Assembly: GCF_014650115.1 (NCBI RefSeq)
Contig: NZ_BMUI01000018.1
Coordinates: 141,660-205,659 of the forward strand
DNA length: 64,000 nt
Reading direction: 5' to 3'
Origin: Streptomyces olivaceoviridis
GTDB lineage: Bacteria; Actinomycetota; Actinomycetes; Streptomycetales; Streptomycetaceae
The notes beneath the pieces were generated by a model. That model did not search any database. It was not told where the DNA came from and saw nothing but the letters and a program-made list of their open reading frames with translations. The stretch's first letter is position 1, and each line of letters begins with the position of its first letter. This document shows positions 25,212 to 34,336 of the stretch, in pieces. The position numbers and the translations under genes are program-made.

Positions 25212-26668
25212 TCGGCGTCGTCGCCCTTGCCGTCGTCGCCCTTCTCGCCTTCGCCTTCCCTCTTGGTCAGGTCGGGCTTGCCCGCGGAGCCGCCCGCCGC
25301 CTCGCCGAGCATCCTGTCCAGCTCGGAGAAGTCCAGCTGCTCGCGGTGGACGAAGCCGTCCGGGTCGTCCAGGTCGGTCGCGGTCGGCAGCATGTCCGGG
25401 TGGGCCCACAGACCGTCCCGGCCGTCGACCCCGCGCGCGTCCGTGAGCGAGGCCCACAGACGGGAGGCGTCGCGCAGCCGGCGCGGACGCAGCTCCAGGC
25501 CGATCAGCGTGGCGAACGTCTGCTCCGCCGGGCCACCGGTCGCACGGCGGCGGCGCAGCGTCTCGCGCAGGGCGTCGGCGGACGACAGGCGCGGCTTCGC
25601 GGCGGCGTGGACCACCGCGTCCACCCAGCCCTCCACGAGGGCCAGAGCGGTCTCCAGACGGGCCAGGGCGGCCTTCTGCTCGGGCGTGTCCTCCGGCTGG
25701 AACATGCCCTGCTGGAGCGCGTCCTGCAACTGCTCGGGGTTCTGCGGATCGAACTGGCCGACCACGTCCTCCAGCTTGGCCGTGTCGACCTTGATGCCGC
25801 GCGCGTAGCCGTCGACCGCGCCGAACAGGTGCGAGCGCAGCCACGGCACGTGCGCGAACAGCCGCTGGTGCGCGGCCTCGCGCAGCGCCAGGTACAGCCG
25901 CACCTCCTCCTGCGGAACGCCCAGGTCCTTGCCGAACGCCTCCACGTTGGCCGGGAGCAGCGCGGCCTTGCCGGCCGGGCCCAGCGGCAGGCCGATGTCG
26001 GTCGAGCCGACGACCTCGCCCGCGAGCACGCCCACGGCCTGCCCGATCTGGGTGCCGAACATGGCGCCGCCCATCGAACGCATCATGCCGATCAGCGGGC
26101 CCGCCATGGCCTGCATCTCCTCCGGCAGCACGTCGCCCATGGCCGCGCCGACCCGCTCGGCGACCGGGTCGACCAGCTCCTGCCAGGCGGGCAGGGTCTC
26201 CTCGACCCACTCCGCGCGCGACCAGGCCACCGCCGAGCCGGAGCCCGACGGCAGGGACGTCGCGTCGTCCAGCCACAGGTCGGCGAGGCGGACCGCCTCC
26301 TCCACCGCCTTGCGCTCGGCGGGGCCGACGCTCGCGTCCTTCGTGCCGTCCGACGTGCCCTGGGCGACCGTCTGGCGGGCGATCTGCTTGGCCATGTCCC
26401 AGTTCACCGGGCCGCCCTCGTACGAGAGCATCTGGCCGAGCTGCTGGAACGCGGCGCCCAGGTCGGTGGGGTTCAGGGAACCGAACATGGCAGCGAGCGG
26501 GTTGTCGGCGCCGGGGCCGCCAAAGCCGCCGGCTCCGGGCAGGCCGCCGAAACCGAACGGATTGGCCGGTCCCTGCCCACCACCGCTCTGCTGGTCCTTC
26601 TTCTTGCCCTCGTCGCCGTCTTCCGGCTCCTCCGGCGGAAGGCCGAAACCGAATGGGGTGTCACTCAC
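25208..26668 (-). CDS. Zincin-like protein, DUF2342 (putative zinc-dependent metalloprotease)
   Basis: A 486-residue protein. The first ~60 residues are Gly/Pro-rich with GFGGLPGAGGFGGPG, the middle is helical (PLIGMMRSMGGAMFGTQIGQ), and the zincin-like helix is LYLALREAAHQRLF. That is a degenerate HExxH in which E-x-x-H is kept. The C-terminus is acidic and Lys-rich (EGEGEKGDDGKGDDAE). The family is conserved in actinobacteria and has a mycobacterial counterpart (Rv3195), but a proteolytic activity is not proven. ATG 26668 is divergent from the SDR gene with a 192-nt gap. It is coupled to the Nudix gene downstream. Confidence 0.88.
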   Translation of the reverse strand: MSDTPFGFGLPPEEPEDGDEGKKKDQQSGGGQGPANPFGFGGLPGAGGFGGPGADNPLAAMFGSLNPTDLGAAFQQLGQMLSYEGGPVNWDMAKQIARQTVAQGTSDGTKDASVGPAERKAVEEAVRLADLWLDDATSLPSGSGSAVAWSRAEWVEETLPAWQELVDPVAERVGAAMGDVLPEEMQAMAGPLIGMMRSMGGAMFGTQIGQAVGVLAGEVVGSTDIGLPLGPAGKAALLPANVEAFGKDLGVPQEEVRLYLALREAAHQRLFAHVPWLRSHLFGAVDGYARGIKVDTAKLEDVVGQFDPQNPEQLQDALQQGMFQPEDTPEQKAALARLETALALVEGWVDAVVHAAAKPRLSSADALRETLRRRRATGGPAEQTFATLIGLELRPRRLRDASRLWASLTDARGVDGRDGLWAHPDMLPTATDLDDPDGFVHREQLDFSELDRMLGEAAGGSAGKPDLTKREGEGEKGDDGKGDDAE

Positions 26669-26860
26669 GGGATTCCTCGGCTGGTAAGGCCACCGGTTTC
26701 GCTCCGGCGGCGCGGCTGCCCGACAACACCACCCAGCGTAGACACCTCGACCCGATCGGGCCTCGGTGCTTCGCCCACGGAACGCCTGCGGCAGGATGGA
26801 TGCACCTGGTACGTACGCGTCACTCGCGCCCGTACTGAAGACAACCGCTGGAGACGCCCG

Positions 26861-27973
26861 GTGAGTTCCCCAGATCCGCAGGTTCGCGCAGCGCGAAACC
26901 TCTCAACCTCTCCCGCCGTGCGCGGGCCCGTCGTCGCGGTGACCGGCGCCGCCACCGGGGTCGGCGCCCTGCTCACCGAGCGACTCGCCGCGTCGGACGA
27001 GATCAGACAGGTACTCGCCATCGACGAACGGCGCGGCGAGTGCGCCGAGGCGCAGTGGCACATCCTCGACGTCCGCGACCCCGCCATCGCGGACAAGCTG
27101 CGGGGCGCCGACGTCGTCGTCCACCTCGCGCTCGACCTCGACCTGGAGACCGATCCGGCGGCGCGCACCGCTTACAACGTCCGGGGGACCCAGACCGTCC
27201 TGACCGCCGCCGCGGCGGCCGGCGTGCACCGGGTGGTGCTGTGCACCTCCGCGATGGTCTACGGCGCGCTGCCCGACAACGAGCTGCCGCTGTCGGAGGA
27301 CGCCGAGCTGCGCGCCACCGCCGAGGCGACCGGCGTCGGGGACCTGCTGGAGATCGAACGCCTGGCGCGGCGGGCCCCGCGCGCGCATCCCGGCCTGAAC
27401 GTCACCGTGGTGCGGCCGGCCGTCCTGGTCGGCGGCACGGACACCGCGCTGACCAGGTACTTCGAGTCGCCGCGGCTGCTGGTCGTGGCCGGGTCGCGGC
27501 CCGCGTGGCAGTTCTGCCACGTCGAGGATCTGTGCAGCGCCCTGGAGTACGCCGTGCTGGAGAAGGTCGACGGGGAGCTGGCCGTCGGCTGCGACGGGTG
27601 GCTGGAGCAGGAGGAGGTCGAGGAGCTGAGCGGCATCCGGCGGATGGAGCTGCCCTCTGCGGTCGCCCTCGGCGCGGCGGCCCGGCTGCACCGGATCGGG
27701 CTCACCCCCTCCCCGGCGGGGGACCTCGCCTACACGATGTACCCCTGGGTGGTCAGCGGAAGCCGGCTGCACGATGCGGGGTGGCGGCCGAAGTGGACCA
27801 ACGAGGAGGTGCTCGCCGAGCTGCTGGAGGAGGTGTCCGGCCGGCACACGGTGGCCGGGCGGCGGCTGGGGCGGAAGGACGCGACGGCCGCCGGTGCGGC
27901 GGGGGCGACGGTGGCCCTGCTGGGCGCGGCGGCTGTCGTACGGCGCGCCCGGAAGGCCCGGCGACGCGTCTGA
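26861..27973 (+). CDS. NAD-dependent epimerase/dehydratase family (extended SDR) protein
   Basis: A 370-residue extended short-chain dehydrogenase. The Rossmann motif VVAVTGAATGVGALL is near residue 25. VVHLALDLD and VVLCTSAMVYG follow; the usual catalytic Tyr region is present as SAMVYGA, but a clear YxxxK is not seen. The C-terminus has an Ala-rich hydrophobic stretch (AAGAAGATVALLGAAAVV) followed by a basic tail, suggesting a membrane anchor. The GTG at 26861 follows TGGAGACGC. Substrate unknown. The gene is divergent from the DUF2342 zincin. Confidence 0.88.
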   Translation: MSSPDPQVRAARNLSTSPAVRGPVVAVTGAATGVGALLTERLAASDEIRQVLAIDERRGECAEAQWHILDVRDPAIADKLRGADVVVHLALDLDLETDPAARTAYNVRGTQTVLTAAAAAGVHRVVLCTSAMVYGALPDNELPLSEDAELRATAEATGVGDLLEIERLARRAPRAHPGLNVTVVRPAVLVGGTDTALTRYFESPRLLVVAGSRPAWQFCHVEDLCSALEYAVLEKVDGELAVGCDGWLEQEEVEELSGIRRMELPSAVALGAAARLHRIGLTPSPAGDLAYTMYPWVVSGSRLHDAGWRPKWTNEEVLAELLEEVSGRHTVAGRRLGRKDATAAGAAGATVALLGAAAVVRRARKARRRV

Positions 27974-28087
27974 CGTGCGGGAGCGGCCGATACGGAGGCC
28001 GCGCTGTAGGAGCCTCCAAGCGTCCCCCGCGCGTGCCTGCGGAAACTCGTATTCCTCGTTGTCACACCCGTGGGGCACGATGGGGGC

Positions 28088-28530
<443 letters not shown>

Positions 28531-28549
<19 letters not shown>

Positions 28550-28630
28550 CTGGGGCCGGCGCCTGCTGACTCGGGCCGGCGCCTGGTGACGGGGCCCGTG
28601 CCTGCTGGCTGGGGGCGACGCCTGCTGCCT
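28531..28630. repeat. Tandem repeat, five 20-bp units spanning the moaE stop codon
   Basis: Five head-to-tail copies of the unit GGGCCGGCGCCTGCTGACT (20-bp period). The first unit encodes the last residues and stop of moaE, and the others follow into the intergenic DNA. Units two and three differ from the first at three or four positions; units four and five are more divergent. Each full copy reproduces the TGA context. Confidence 0.8.
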
Positions 28631-28937
28631 CCCCCGACCGCGGCCCGCATCCTGGCGCGGGCGCCCGCTCTTCCCGCCGGAGGCCGCTGTTGCCGGCCGA
28701 CCGCCTGCTGATCCGGCCGGAACTCCGATGGCCGCCTGTCGGTACCGGGCCGACGCCCGCACACCCCGCCCCCGTCCGCTGATCCGTCTGGTCTTCGGGG
28801 ATCCCCCGAAGGCGTCACAGCGGGCACACGCTTCCCTCCGGTTGCGTAACCGGCACCCTAGCGTGAGCGTTGTCCGTGCAGACCGTTAATCTGCTGATCA
28901 GTCATTTGCGGACGCTCATGGCGTATGGGAGGTCGGC
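28631..28937. other. Intergenic region before the small membrane protein
   Basis: No credible gene is seen. Short degenerate CCGCCTGCTG-like pieces continue the upstream repeat. Near the end, GTTGTCCGTG and AACCGGCACCCTAGCG suggest promoter-like text, but no confident -35/-10 pair can be assigned. Confidence 0.4.
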
Positions 28938-29111
28938 ATGGGGGTGCTTGTCTGGCTGCTGATCCCGCTGGTGGCCGCGATCGGCGGTGGGCTGTGGGGG
29001 ACGTGGGCCAATCGGACCCGCAAGACGCGGGGTGACGGCCCTGAGCTGGACGGATACGCCCGGTTCCGCGAGGCCATGGAGAAGTCCCACACGGGTGCAC
29101 GCGGCGCCTGA
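28938..29111 (+). CDS. Small single-pass membrane protein (57 residues)
   Basis: The ATG at 28938 follows GGGAGGTCGGC, a strong ribosome site. The product starts with one membrane helix (MGVLVWLLIPLVAAIGGGLW) and continues with a short basic/acidic tail (RTRKTRGDGPELDGYARFRE). The tail would face the cytoplasm by the positive-inside rule. It is 50 nt upstream of the PDZ-Lon-like gene on the same strand, so it may share its transcript. Function unknown; no family recognised. Confidence 0.75.
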   Translation: MGVLVWLLIPLVAAIGGGLWGTWANRTRKTRGDGPELDGYARFREAMEKSHTGARGA

Positions 29112-29161
29112 CGGGGGTGCCCTGACGGTGCGCTGACAGAGGCGTCCCGTACTGTCGTGGC

Positions 29162-30259
29162 ATGCCACGCCGCACCGCGACGATGCTCGCCTCGACCCTG
29201 ATGCTGATCGCGCTCCTGTGCGCGGGAGTCCTCATCCCCGTGCCGTACGCGGAGATGTCTCCCGGCCCGACCGTGAACACGCTCGGGGAGCACGATGGCG
29301 AGCCGGTGTTGCAGATCTCGGGGCACAAGACCTATCCGACGGACGGCCATCTGAACATGACCACCGTCCGGGTCACCAGCGCCGACTACCGGATGAACCT
29401 GGTGGAGGCCGTCTACGGCTGGCTCGCCCACGACAGCAAGATCGTCCCGCACGACACGCTGTACCCGGACGGCAAGACGGAGGAGCAGTCCACCCAGGAG
29501 AACGCCGAGGAGTTCAGTCAGTCCCAGGAAAGCGCCAAGGTCGCCGCCCTGAAGGAACTGGGCGTCCCGGTGAGGTCCTGGGTGATCGTCTCCACGGTCG
29601 TCAAGGGTTCCCCGGCCGAGGGCAGGCTGCACGCCGGTGACGTGATCAAGGCCGTCGACGGCACGGCGATCAAGCAGCCGTCCGACGTCGCCAAGCTGGT
29701 CACCAAGCACAAGCCGGGGCAGAAGGTCGTCTTCACCGTCGTGCCCGCCAAGGAGCAGGCCGCCGCCGAGAAGGCGAACACGGCGGCGACCAGGACGCAG
29801 GACGTCACGATCACGACGGCGACCTCCCACGACACCGGGGCCCAGCGGGCCGTCGTCGGCATCTCCGCCGGGACCGACCACACCTTCCCGTTCACCATCG
29901 ACATCAAGCTCGCCGACGTCGGCGGTCCCAGCGCCGGCCTGATGTTCGCCCTCGGCATCTACGACAAGCTCACCCCGGGCAGCCTCACCGGCGGGAAGTT
30001 CGTCGCCGGCACCGGCACCATCGACGACAACGGCACGGTCGGCCCGATCGGCGGCGTCGAGATGAAGACCGTCGGCGCGCGCGACCGCGGCGCCCGGTAC
30101 TTCCTGACCCCCGCCGACAACTGCGCGGCGGCTGCCAAGGACACCCCGGGCGGGCTCACCCTGGTCAGGGTCAAGACCATCGACGACGCGCTCGACGCGC
30201 TGAAGGACATCCGCAGCGGAGACACCGCCGCCCTGCCGACGTGCACGACCAAGGGCTGA
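29162..30259 (+). CDS. Membrane-anchored PDZ / Lon-type serine protease
   Basis: A 365-residue protein. Residues 8-28 form an N-terminal signal-anchor (LASTLMLIALLCAGVLIPV), followed by the family start PYAEMSPGPTVNTLG. A PDZ domain spans about 125-200 (GSPAEGRLHAGDVIKAVDG). The C-terminal Lon-like domain carries the catalytic Ser in GGPSAGLMFALG and Lys in GGVEMKTVGA, so the Ser-Lys dyad is intact. Active site outside the membrane is inferred from topology. An orthologue stands next to a UPF0182 gene in mycobacteria (Rv3194c-Rv3193c), as here. TACTGT ends 6 nt before the ATG, consistent with a leaderless mRNA. Confidence 0.93.
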   Translation: MPRRTATMLASTLMLIALLCAGVLIPVPYAEMSPGPTVNTLGEHDGEPVLQISGHKTYPTDGHLNMTTVRVTSADYRMNLVEAVYGWLAHDSKIVPHDTLYPDGKTEEQSTQENAEEFSQSQESAKVAALKELGVPVRSWVIVSTVVKGSPAEGRLHAGDVIKAVDGTAIKQPSDVAKLVTKHKPGQKVVFTVVPAKEQAAAEKANTAATRTQDVTITTATSHDTGAQRAVVGISAGTDHTFPFTIDIKLADVGGPSAGLMFALGIYDKLTPGSLTGGKFVAGTGTIDDNGTVGPIGGVEMKTVGARDRGARYFLTPADNCAAAAKDTPGGLTLVRVKTIDDALDALKDIRSGDTAALPTCTTKG

Positions 30260-30310
30260 ACGGGCCAGCCCTGCCGAAGTGCACCACCAGGGCTGACTGG
30301 CCGTGACACG

Positions 30311-30347
30311 GCTGGGGGCGCCCCTGACCATCAGGGGCGCCCCCAGC
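30311..30347. terminator. Bidirectional hairpin terminator after PDZ-Lon gene
   Basis: A perfect 17-bp inverted repeat (30311-30327 with 30331-30347) with a 3-nt loop lies between convergent PDZ-Lon and PPA1309 genes. Confidence 0.85.
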
Positions 30348-30369
30348 GCCGTCCCCCCGCGGGAAGGGA

Positions 30370-30912
30370 TCAGTCCGCGAACGTCGCCGCCAGGGCGTCC
30401 GCCAGGCCCGGCACCAGGTCGGGGCCGGTCAGGACCTCCGTCGAGGAGTCCTTCTCCCGCAGCCGCAGCGCCGACTCGCGGCTGCCGTCGCGCAGCACGG
30501 CCACCGTCATCCGGACCTCCTGGCGCTCGGGGTGCTCGGCCACCCACCTGGCCAGCCCGGCCTCGTCGAGACCGGAGGGGACCTGGGCCTCGGCGGACGG
30601 CGGCAGCATCAGGCGCTCCACCACGAGGGCGCAGCCGGTCACCGCGTCGGGCCACGCGATGGTGCCGAGGAACTCGTCGAGGGGCTTGCCGGACGGGAGC
30701 TCCTCCTGCTCGATCGGGGTGAGACCGACGGTCTCGGACTCGTCCTCCAGGCCGAGCTGGGCCGCGAGCGAAGGTTCCTGAGCCCGCAGCCGTGCGGTGT
30801 CTACGAGGGCGAAGAGGCGAGCGGGCTGGTCCCAGCCGAGGCCGGAGACGTACTCGTCGATCTCGAGTACGGCCCGGGTGAGCGGGCTCGCTGCCATGGG
30901 AGTGTTGGACAT
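30370..30912 (-). CDS. PPA1309 family protein
   Basis: A 180-residue soluble acidic protein with no catalytic motif visible. Family-like stretches are EYVSGLGWDQPARLFALVDT near the start, SGKPLDEFLGTIAWPDAVTG in the middle and DLVPGLADALAATF at the end. The family is restricted to actinobacteria and has no known function. Start ATG 30912 is chosen because the well-conserved MSNTPMAASPL follows. It is divergent from UPF0182, and the 164-bp gap holds an ECF-type promoter facing the latter. Confidence 0.85.
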   Translation of the reverse strand: MSNTPMAASPLTRAVLEIDEYVSGLGWDQPARLFALVDTARLRAQEPSLAAQLGLEDESETVGLTPIEQEELPSGKPLDEFLGTIAWPDAVTGCALVVERLMLPPSAEAQVPSGLDEAGLARWVAEHPERQEVRMTVAVLRDGSRESALRLREKDSSTEVLTGPDLVPGLADALAATFAD

Positions 30913-30945
30913 GGTCACAATCCTGCCTCGTTCCCGGCCGGAATC

Positions 30946-30973
30946 GGGAACCGAGTAAACCGTGAGTAAGTTG
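30946..30973 (+). promoter_or_regulatory. Candidate ECF sigma (sigma-R/sigma-E-like) promoter for UPF0182 gene
   Basis: GGGAAC (30946-30951), an 18-bp spacer, then GTTG (30970-30973). This is one base off the sigma-R consensus GGGAAT-N18-GTT and close to the sigma-E -35 GGAAC. It points toward the UPF0182 start at 31077. Confidence 0.4.
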
Positions 30974-31076
30974 CATAGGTGTGGGCCCGCGATCACGGGG
31001 GGCCACGGCGGGCCCGCGAACCCGAGGGTCTGACGGATCGACAGCGAACTTCGAGGTGCGCACCTTGGCTTTCCAG

Positions 31077-34016
31077 ATGCCGGACCGCGGCGGAGGCCCG
31101 ACGGGGCCACGGATCAGAGCGGGCCGCCCGTCCCGGAGGGTGAGGGCCCTGCTCGTGACACTGGGCGTCCTCGCCGTGCTCGGCATGGCGTTCACCATGT
31201 TCGCGGGCTTCTGGACGGACTGGCTGTGGTACCGGTCGGTGCACTACTCGTCCGTGTTCACCACCACCCTGTCGACCAAGATCGGGCTCTTCTTCGTCTT
31301 CGGTCTGCTGATGGCGGTCGCGGTCGGTCTCAACATCTGGCTCGCGCACCGGCTGCGGCCCCCGCTCAGCGCCATGTCCATGGAGCAGCAGAGCCTCGAC
31401 CGCTACCGCATGGCCATCGCGCCGTACAAGAAATGGCTGCTGCTCGCCGTCACCGCCCTGGTCGGGCTGATCGCGGGCGCCTCCGCGTCGAGCCAGTGGC
31501 GGACCTGGCTGATGTGGGTGAACGGCGTGCCCTTCCACCAGAAGGACCCGCAGTTCCACCTCGACGTCTCCTTCTACGCCTTCGACCTGCCCTGGTACCG
31601 CTTCCTGCTGGGCTTCGGCTTCGCCGCCGCCATCCTGTGCCTGATCGCCGCCGCGCTCACGCACTACCTGTACGGCGGGCTGCGCGTCACCAGCCCGGGC
31701 GCGCGCGCCACCGCCGCCGCGACCGGACACCTGTCGGTGCTGCTCGGCATCTTCGTCGCCCTCAAGGCGGTCGCCTACTGGCTCGACCGGTACGGCCTCG
31801 CGGTCAAGTCCAGCGACTTCAAGGCGACCGGCAACTGGACCGGCCTGCGCTACGTCGACGCCAACGCCTATCTGCCGGCCAAGACGATCCTGTTCTGCAT
31901 CGCCGTCATCTGCGCGCTGCTGTTCTTCGCCACGCTGTGGCGGCGCACCTGGCAGCTGCCGGTCATCGGCTTCGGCCTGATGGTGCTGTCCGCGATCCTG
32001 ATCGGCGGCCTGTACCCGGCCATCGTGCAGAAGTTCCAGGTCCAGCCGAACGAGCAGGCCAAGGAGGCGCCGTACGTCCAGAAGAACCTGAAGGCGACCC
32101 GCGAGGCGTACGGCATCGACCAGGCCAAGGTGACCGAGTACCCGGGCAAGTCCACGACTTCGGACAAGACCAGGCTGCGCGACCAGCTCGACGCCACGGC
32201 CAGCATCCGCATCATGGACCCGAACGTCGTCTCGCCGACGTTCCAGCAGCTCCAGCAGATCAAGGCCTACTACGGATTCCCGACCAACCTCGACGTCGAC
32301 CGGTATCCCAAGGACGGCAAGGAGCAGGACACCGTCATCGGTCTGCGCGAACTGAACCTGGACGGCATCCCGAAGAACAACTGGATCAACGACCACTTCC
32401 GCTACACGCACGGCTTCGGAGTGGTGGCCGCCAAGGGCACCGAGGCCGACTCCGAGGGCCGGCCGGTCTTCACCGAGAAGAACCTGCCGTCCCAGGGCGA
32501 CCTCGGGACGTACGAACAGCGGATCTACTACGGCGAGAAGACCACCACGTACTCGATCGTCGGAGGCCCCCAGAAGGAGGTCGACTACTCCGACAACGAG
32601 CGGGAGATGACCACCAGCTACCAGGGCAAGAGCGGGGTCAACCTCGACAACCCGGTCAACCGGGCCGCGTACGCGGTGGCGTTCAACGAGCCGCAGATCC
32701 TCTACTCGGGCGCGATCGGCAAGGGCTCCCGGATCCTGTACAACCGCACGCCCAAGGAGCGCGTGGAGGCGGTCGCCCCCTGGCTGACCATCGACGGCGA
32801 CGCGTACCCGGCGGTCGTGAACGGCCGCATCCAGTGGATCGTCGACGCGTACACGACGTCGAACGGCTACCCGTACGCCTCCCGTACGACCCTCGGTGAC
32901 ACGACGGCCGACTCGCTGACCGCGACGAACAACTCGCGCGCGGTGGTGGCCCAGCAGAACCAGGTCAACTACATCCGCAACTCGGTGAAGGCGACCGTCG
33001 ACGCGTACACCGGCGAGGTCAAGCTGTACCAGTGGGACACCCAGGACCCGGTGCTGAAGACCTGGATGAAGGCATTCCCCGACACGGTGGAGCCGCGCAG
33101 CGCGATCTCCCCGCAGCTGATGGACCACCTGCGCTATCCGCAGGACCTGTTCAAGGTGCAGCGCGAGCTGCTCACCCGCTACCACGTGACGGACGCGCAG
33201 ACCTTCCTCACCGGCAGCGAGGTGTGGGAGGTCCCGGACGACCCGACGAACAACTCGGGCAGCGCGGTGCCGCCGTACTACCTGAGCATGAAGATGCCGG
33301 GCCAGAGCGCGCAGGCGTTCTCGCTGACGACGACGTTCACGCCCAACGGCCGGGACAACCTCAGCGCCTTCATGGCCGTCGACTCCGATCCGCGCACCAG
33401 CGACTACGGCAAGATCAGAGTCCTGAAGCTGCCGACGAACACGACCGTCGACGGCCCCAAGCAGGTCCAGAGCCAGTTCAACTCCGAATCGGCCATCGCC
33501 GAGACCATCAGCCTCCTCAGCCGCGGGCACTCGAAGGTCGAGTACGGCAATCTGCTGACCGTGCCGCTGGACGGGGGCCTGCTGTACGCGGAGCCCGTCT
33601 ACGTCCGCGGTGGCTCGCTCAAGTACCCGTTGCTGAGGAAGGTTCTGGTCACCTACGAGGGCAGGACCGCCTTCAAGGACACCCTGGACGAGGCCCTCGA
33701 CGAGGTGTTCGGGGTGAAGGGTTCGACCAGACCGCCGGAGACCGGCGGCACCACCCCGCCCAGCACCGGCAATCCGACGGTCAAGCAGGCGCTGGAAGAC
33801 GCGCAGAAGGCGTTCGACGCCGGGCAGCAGGCGCTGAAGAACGGACCGGACTGGGACGCGTACGCCAAGGCGCAGAAGGACCTTCAGGACGCGCTGAAGC
33901 GGGCCGACGCGGCCCAGTCCAAGACGGACGGCACCGGCGGCAAGAACGGCGGCAAGAACGGCGCCGGGAACAGCGACAAGAGCGCCGGCGGGAACAGCGA
34001 CGAGAACCAGAGTTGA
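31077..34016 (+). CDS. UPF0182 family integral membrane protein
   Basis: A 979-residue protein. About seven membrane helices fill the first third (ALLVTLGVLAVLGMAFTMFA, then others to about residue 320). A large, mostly extracytoplasmic domain follows, with conserved UPF0182 segments such as NVVSPTFQQLQQIKAYYGF, GKGSRILYNRTPKERV and NSVKATVDAYTGEVKLY. The tail (from about 33750) is Thr/Pro-rich, then helical, ending in a Lys/Gly/Asn repeat (TGGKNGGKNGAGNSDK). The function of the family is not known; it is broadly conserved in actinobacteria. ATG 31077 (MPDRGGG) is preferred; a GTG at 31056 is in frame. Confidence 0.93.
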   Translation: MPDRGGGPTGPRIRAGRPSRRVRALLVTLGVLAVLGMAFTMFAGFWTDWLWYRSVHYSSVFTTTLSTKIGLFFVFGLLMAVAVGLNIWLAHRLRPPLSAMSMEQQSLDRYRMAIAPYKKWLLLAVTALVGLIAGASASSQWRTWLMWVNGVPFHQKDPQFHLDVSFYAFDLPWYRFLLGFGFAAAILCLIAAALTHYLYGGLRVTSPGARATAAATGHLSVLLGIFVALKAVAYWLDRYGLAVKSSDFKATGNWTGLRYVDANAYLPAKTILFCIAVICALLFFATLWRRTWQLPVIGFGLMVLSAILIGGLYPAIVQKFQVQPNEQAKEAPYVQKNLKATREAYGIDQAKVTEYPGKSTTSDKTRLRDQLDATASIRIMDPNVVSPTFQQLQQIKAYYGFPTNLDVDRYPKDGKEQDTVIGLRELNLDGIPKNNWINDHFRYTHGFGVVAAKGTEADSEGRPVFTEKNLPSQGDLGTYEQRIYYGEKTTTYSIVGGPQKEVDYSDNEREMTTSYQGKSGVNLDNPVNRAAYAVAFNEPQILYSGAIGKGSRILYNRTPKERVEAVAPWLTIDGDAYPAVVNGRIQWIVDAYTTSNGYPYASRTTLGDTTADSLTATNNSRAVVAQQNQVNYIRNSVKATVDAYTGEVKLYQWDTQDPVLKTWMKAFPDTVEPRSAISPQLMDHLRYPQDLFKVQRELLTRYHVTDAQTFLTGSEVWEVPDDPTNNSGSAVPPYYLSMKMPGQSAQAFSLTTTFTPNGRDNLSAFMAVDSDPRTSDYGKIRVLKLPTNTTVDGPKQVQSQFNSESAIAETISLLSRGHSKVEYGNLLTVPLDGGLLYAEPVYVRGGSLKYPLLRKVLVTYEGRTAFKDTLDEALDEVFGVKGSTRPPETGGTTPPSTGNPTVKQALEDAQKAFDAGQQALKNGPDWDAYAKAQKDLQDALKRADAAQSKTDGTGGKNGGKNGAGNSDKSAGGNSDENQS

Positions 34017-34041
34017 TCAAGACCCCCTCGCGCCGTGGTAC
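34013..34041 (+). promoter_or_regulatory. Likely promoter of the first fMet tRNA gene
   Basis: -35 TTGATC (34013-34018) overlaps the UPF0182 stop codon. A 17-bp spacer and TGGTAC (34036-34041) follow, placing the start of transcription about 10 nt before the tRNA. The -10 match is weak. Confidence 0.4.
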
Positions 34042-34057
34042 GGTTGACACACAACGG

Positions 34058-34131
34058 CGCGGGGTGGAGCAGCTCGGTAGCTCGCTGGGCTCATAACCCA
34101 GAGGTCGCAGGTTCAAATCCTGTCCCCGCTA
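34058..34131 (+). tRNA. Initiator tRNA-Met (anticodon CAT), copy 1
   Basis: A 74-nt cloverleaf beginning CGCGGGGTGGAGCAGCTCGG. The first base C cannot pair with T72 (end CCCCGCTA), and the anticodon stem has three G-C pairs (GGGCTCATAACCC); both mark the initiator, not the elongator, tRNA-Met. The anticodon is at 34092-34094. CCA is not encoded. The T loop reads GTTCAAATC. An almost identical copy lies at 36217. Confidence 0.97.
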
Positions 34132-34139
34132 CTGAAGTC

Positions 34140-34171
34140 GAAGGCCCGGATCCAAACGGATCCGGGCCTTC
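34140..34171 (+). terminator. Hairpin terminator of the first fMet tRNA
   Basis: A perfect 14-bp stem (34140-34153 with 34158-34171) with an AAAC loop begins 9 nt after the tRNA. Confidence 0.85.
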
Positions 34172-34336
34172 GTGGTGTGCGAACTCATGTACTGAGGGGA
34201 GGGACCGGCCGCGCCGCCGTGGGGAGTTGGGCGGTGTGTGTTTGACTTGTCTCTCTGTGGGCATGTCGACAAAACGCTCAAGTGACCTCACGGGCTGCGG
34301 TATACCGGGTGTACCCAGGTTGCAGGTGGTGCGACG

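Noticed and set aside
30993..33530. 845-codon minus-strand open frame opposite the UPF0182 gene
   Set aside because: The composition is typical of an antisense shadow (Val/Arg/Asp/Gly-rich), with no conserved motif; the plus strand matches a well-known family.
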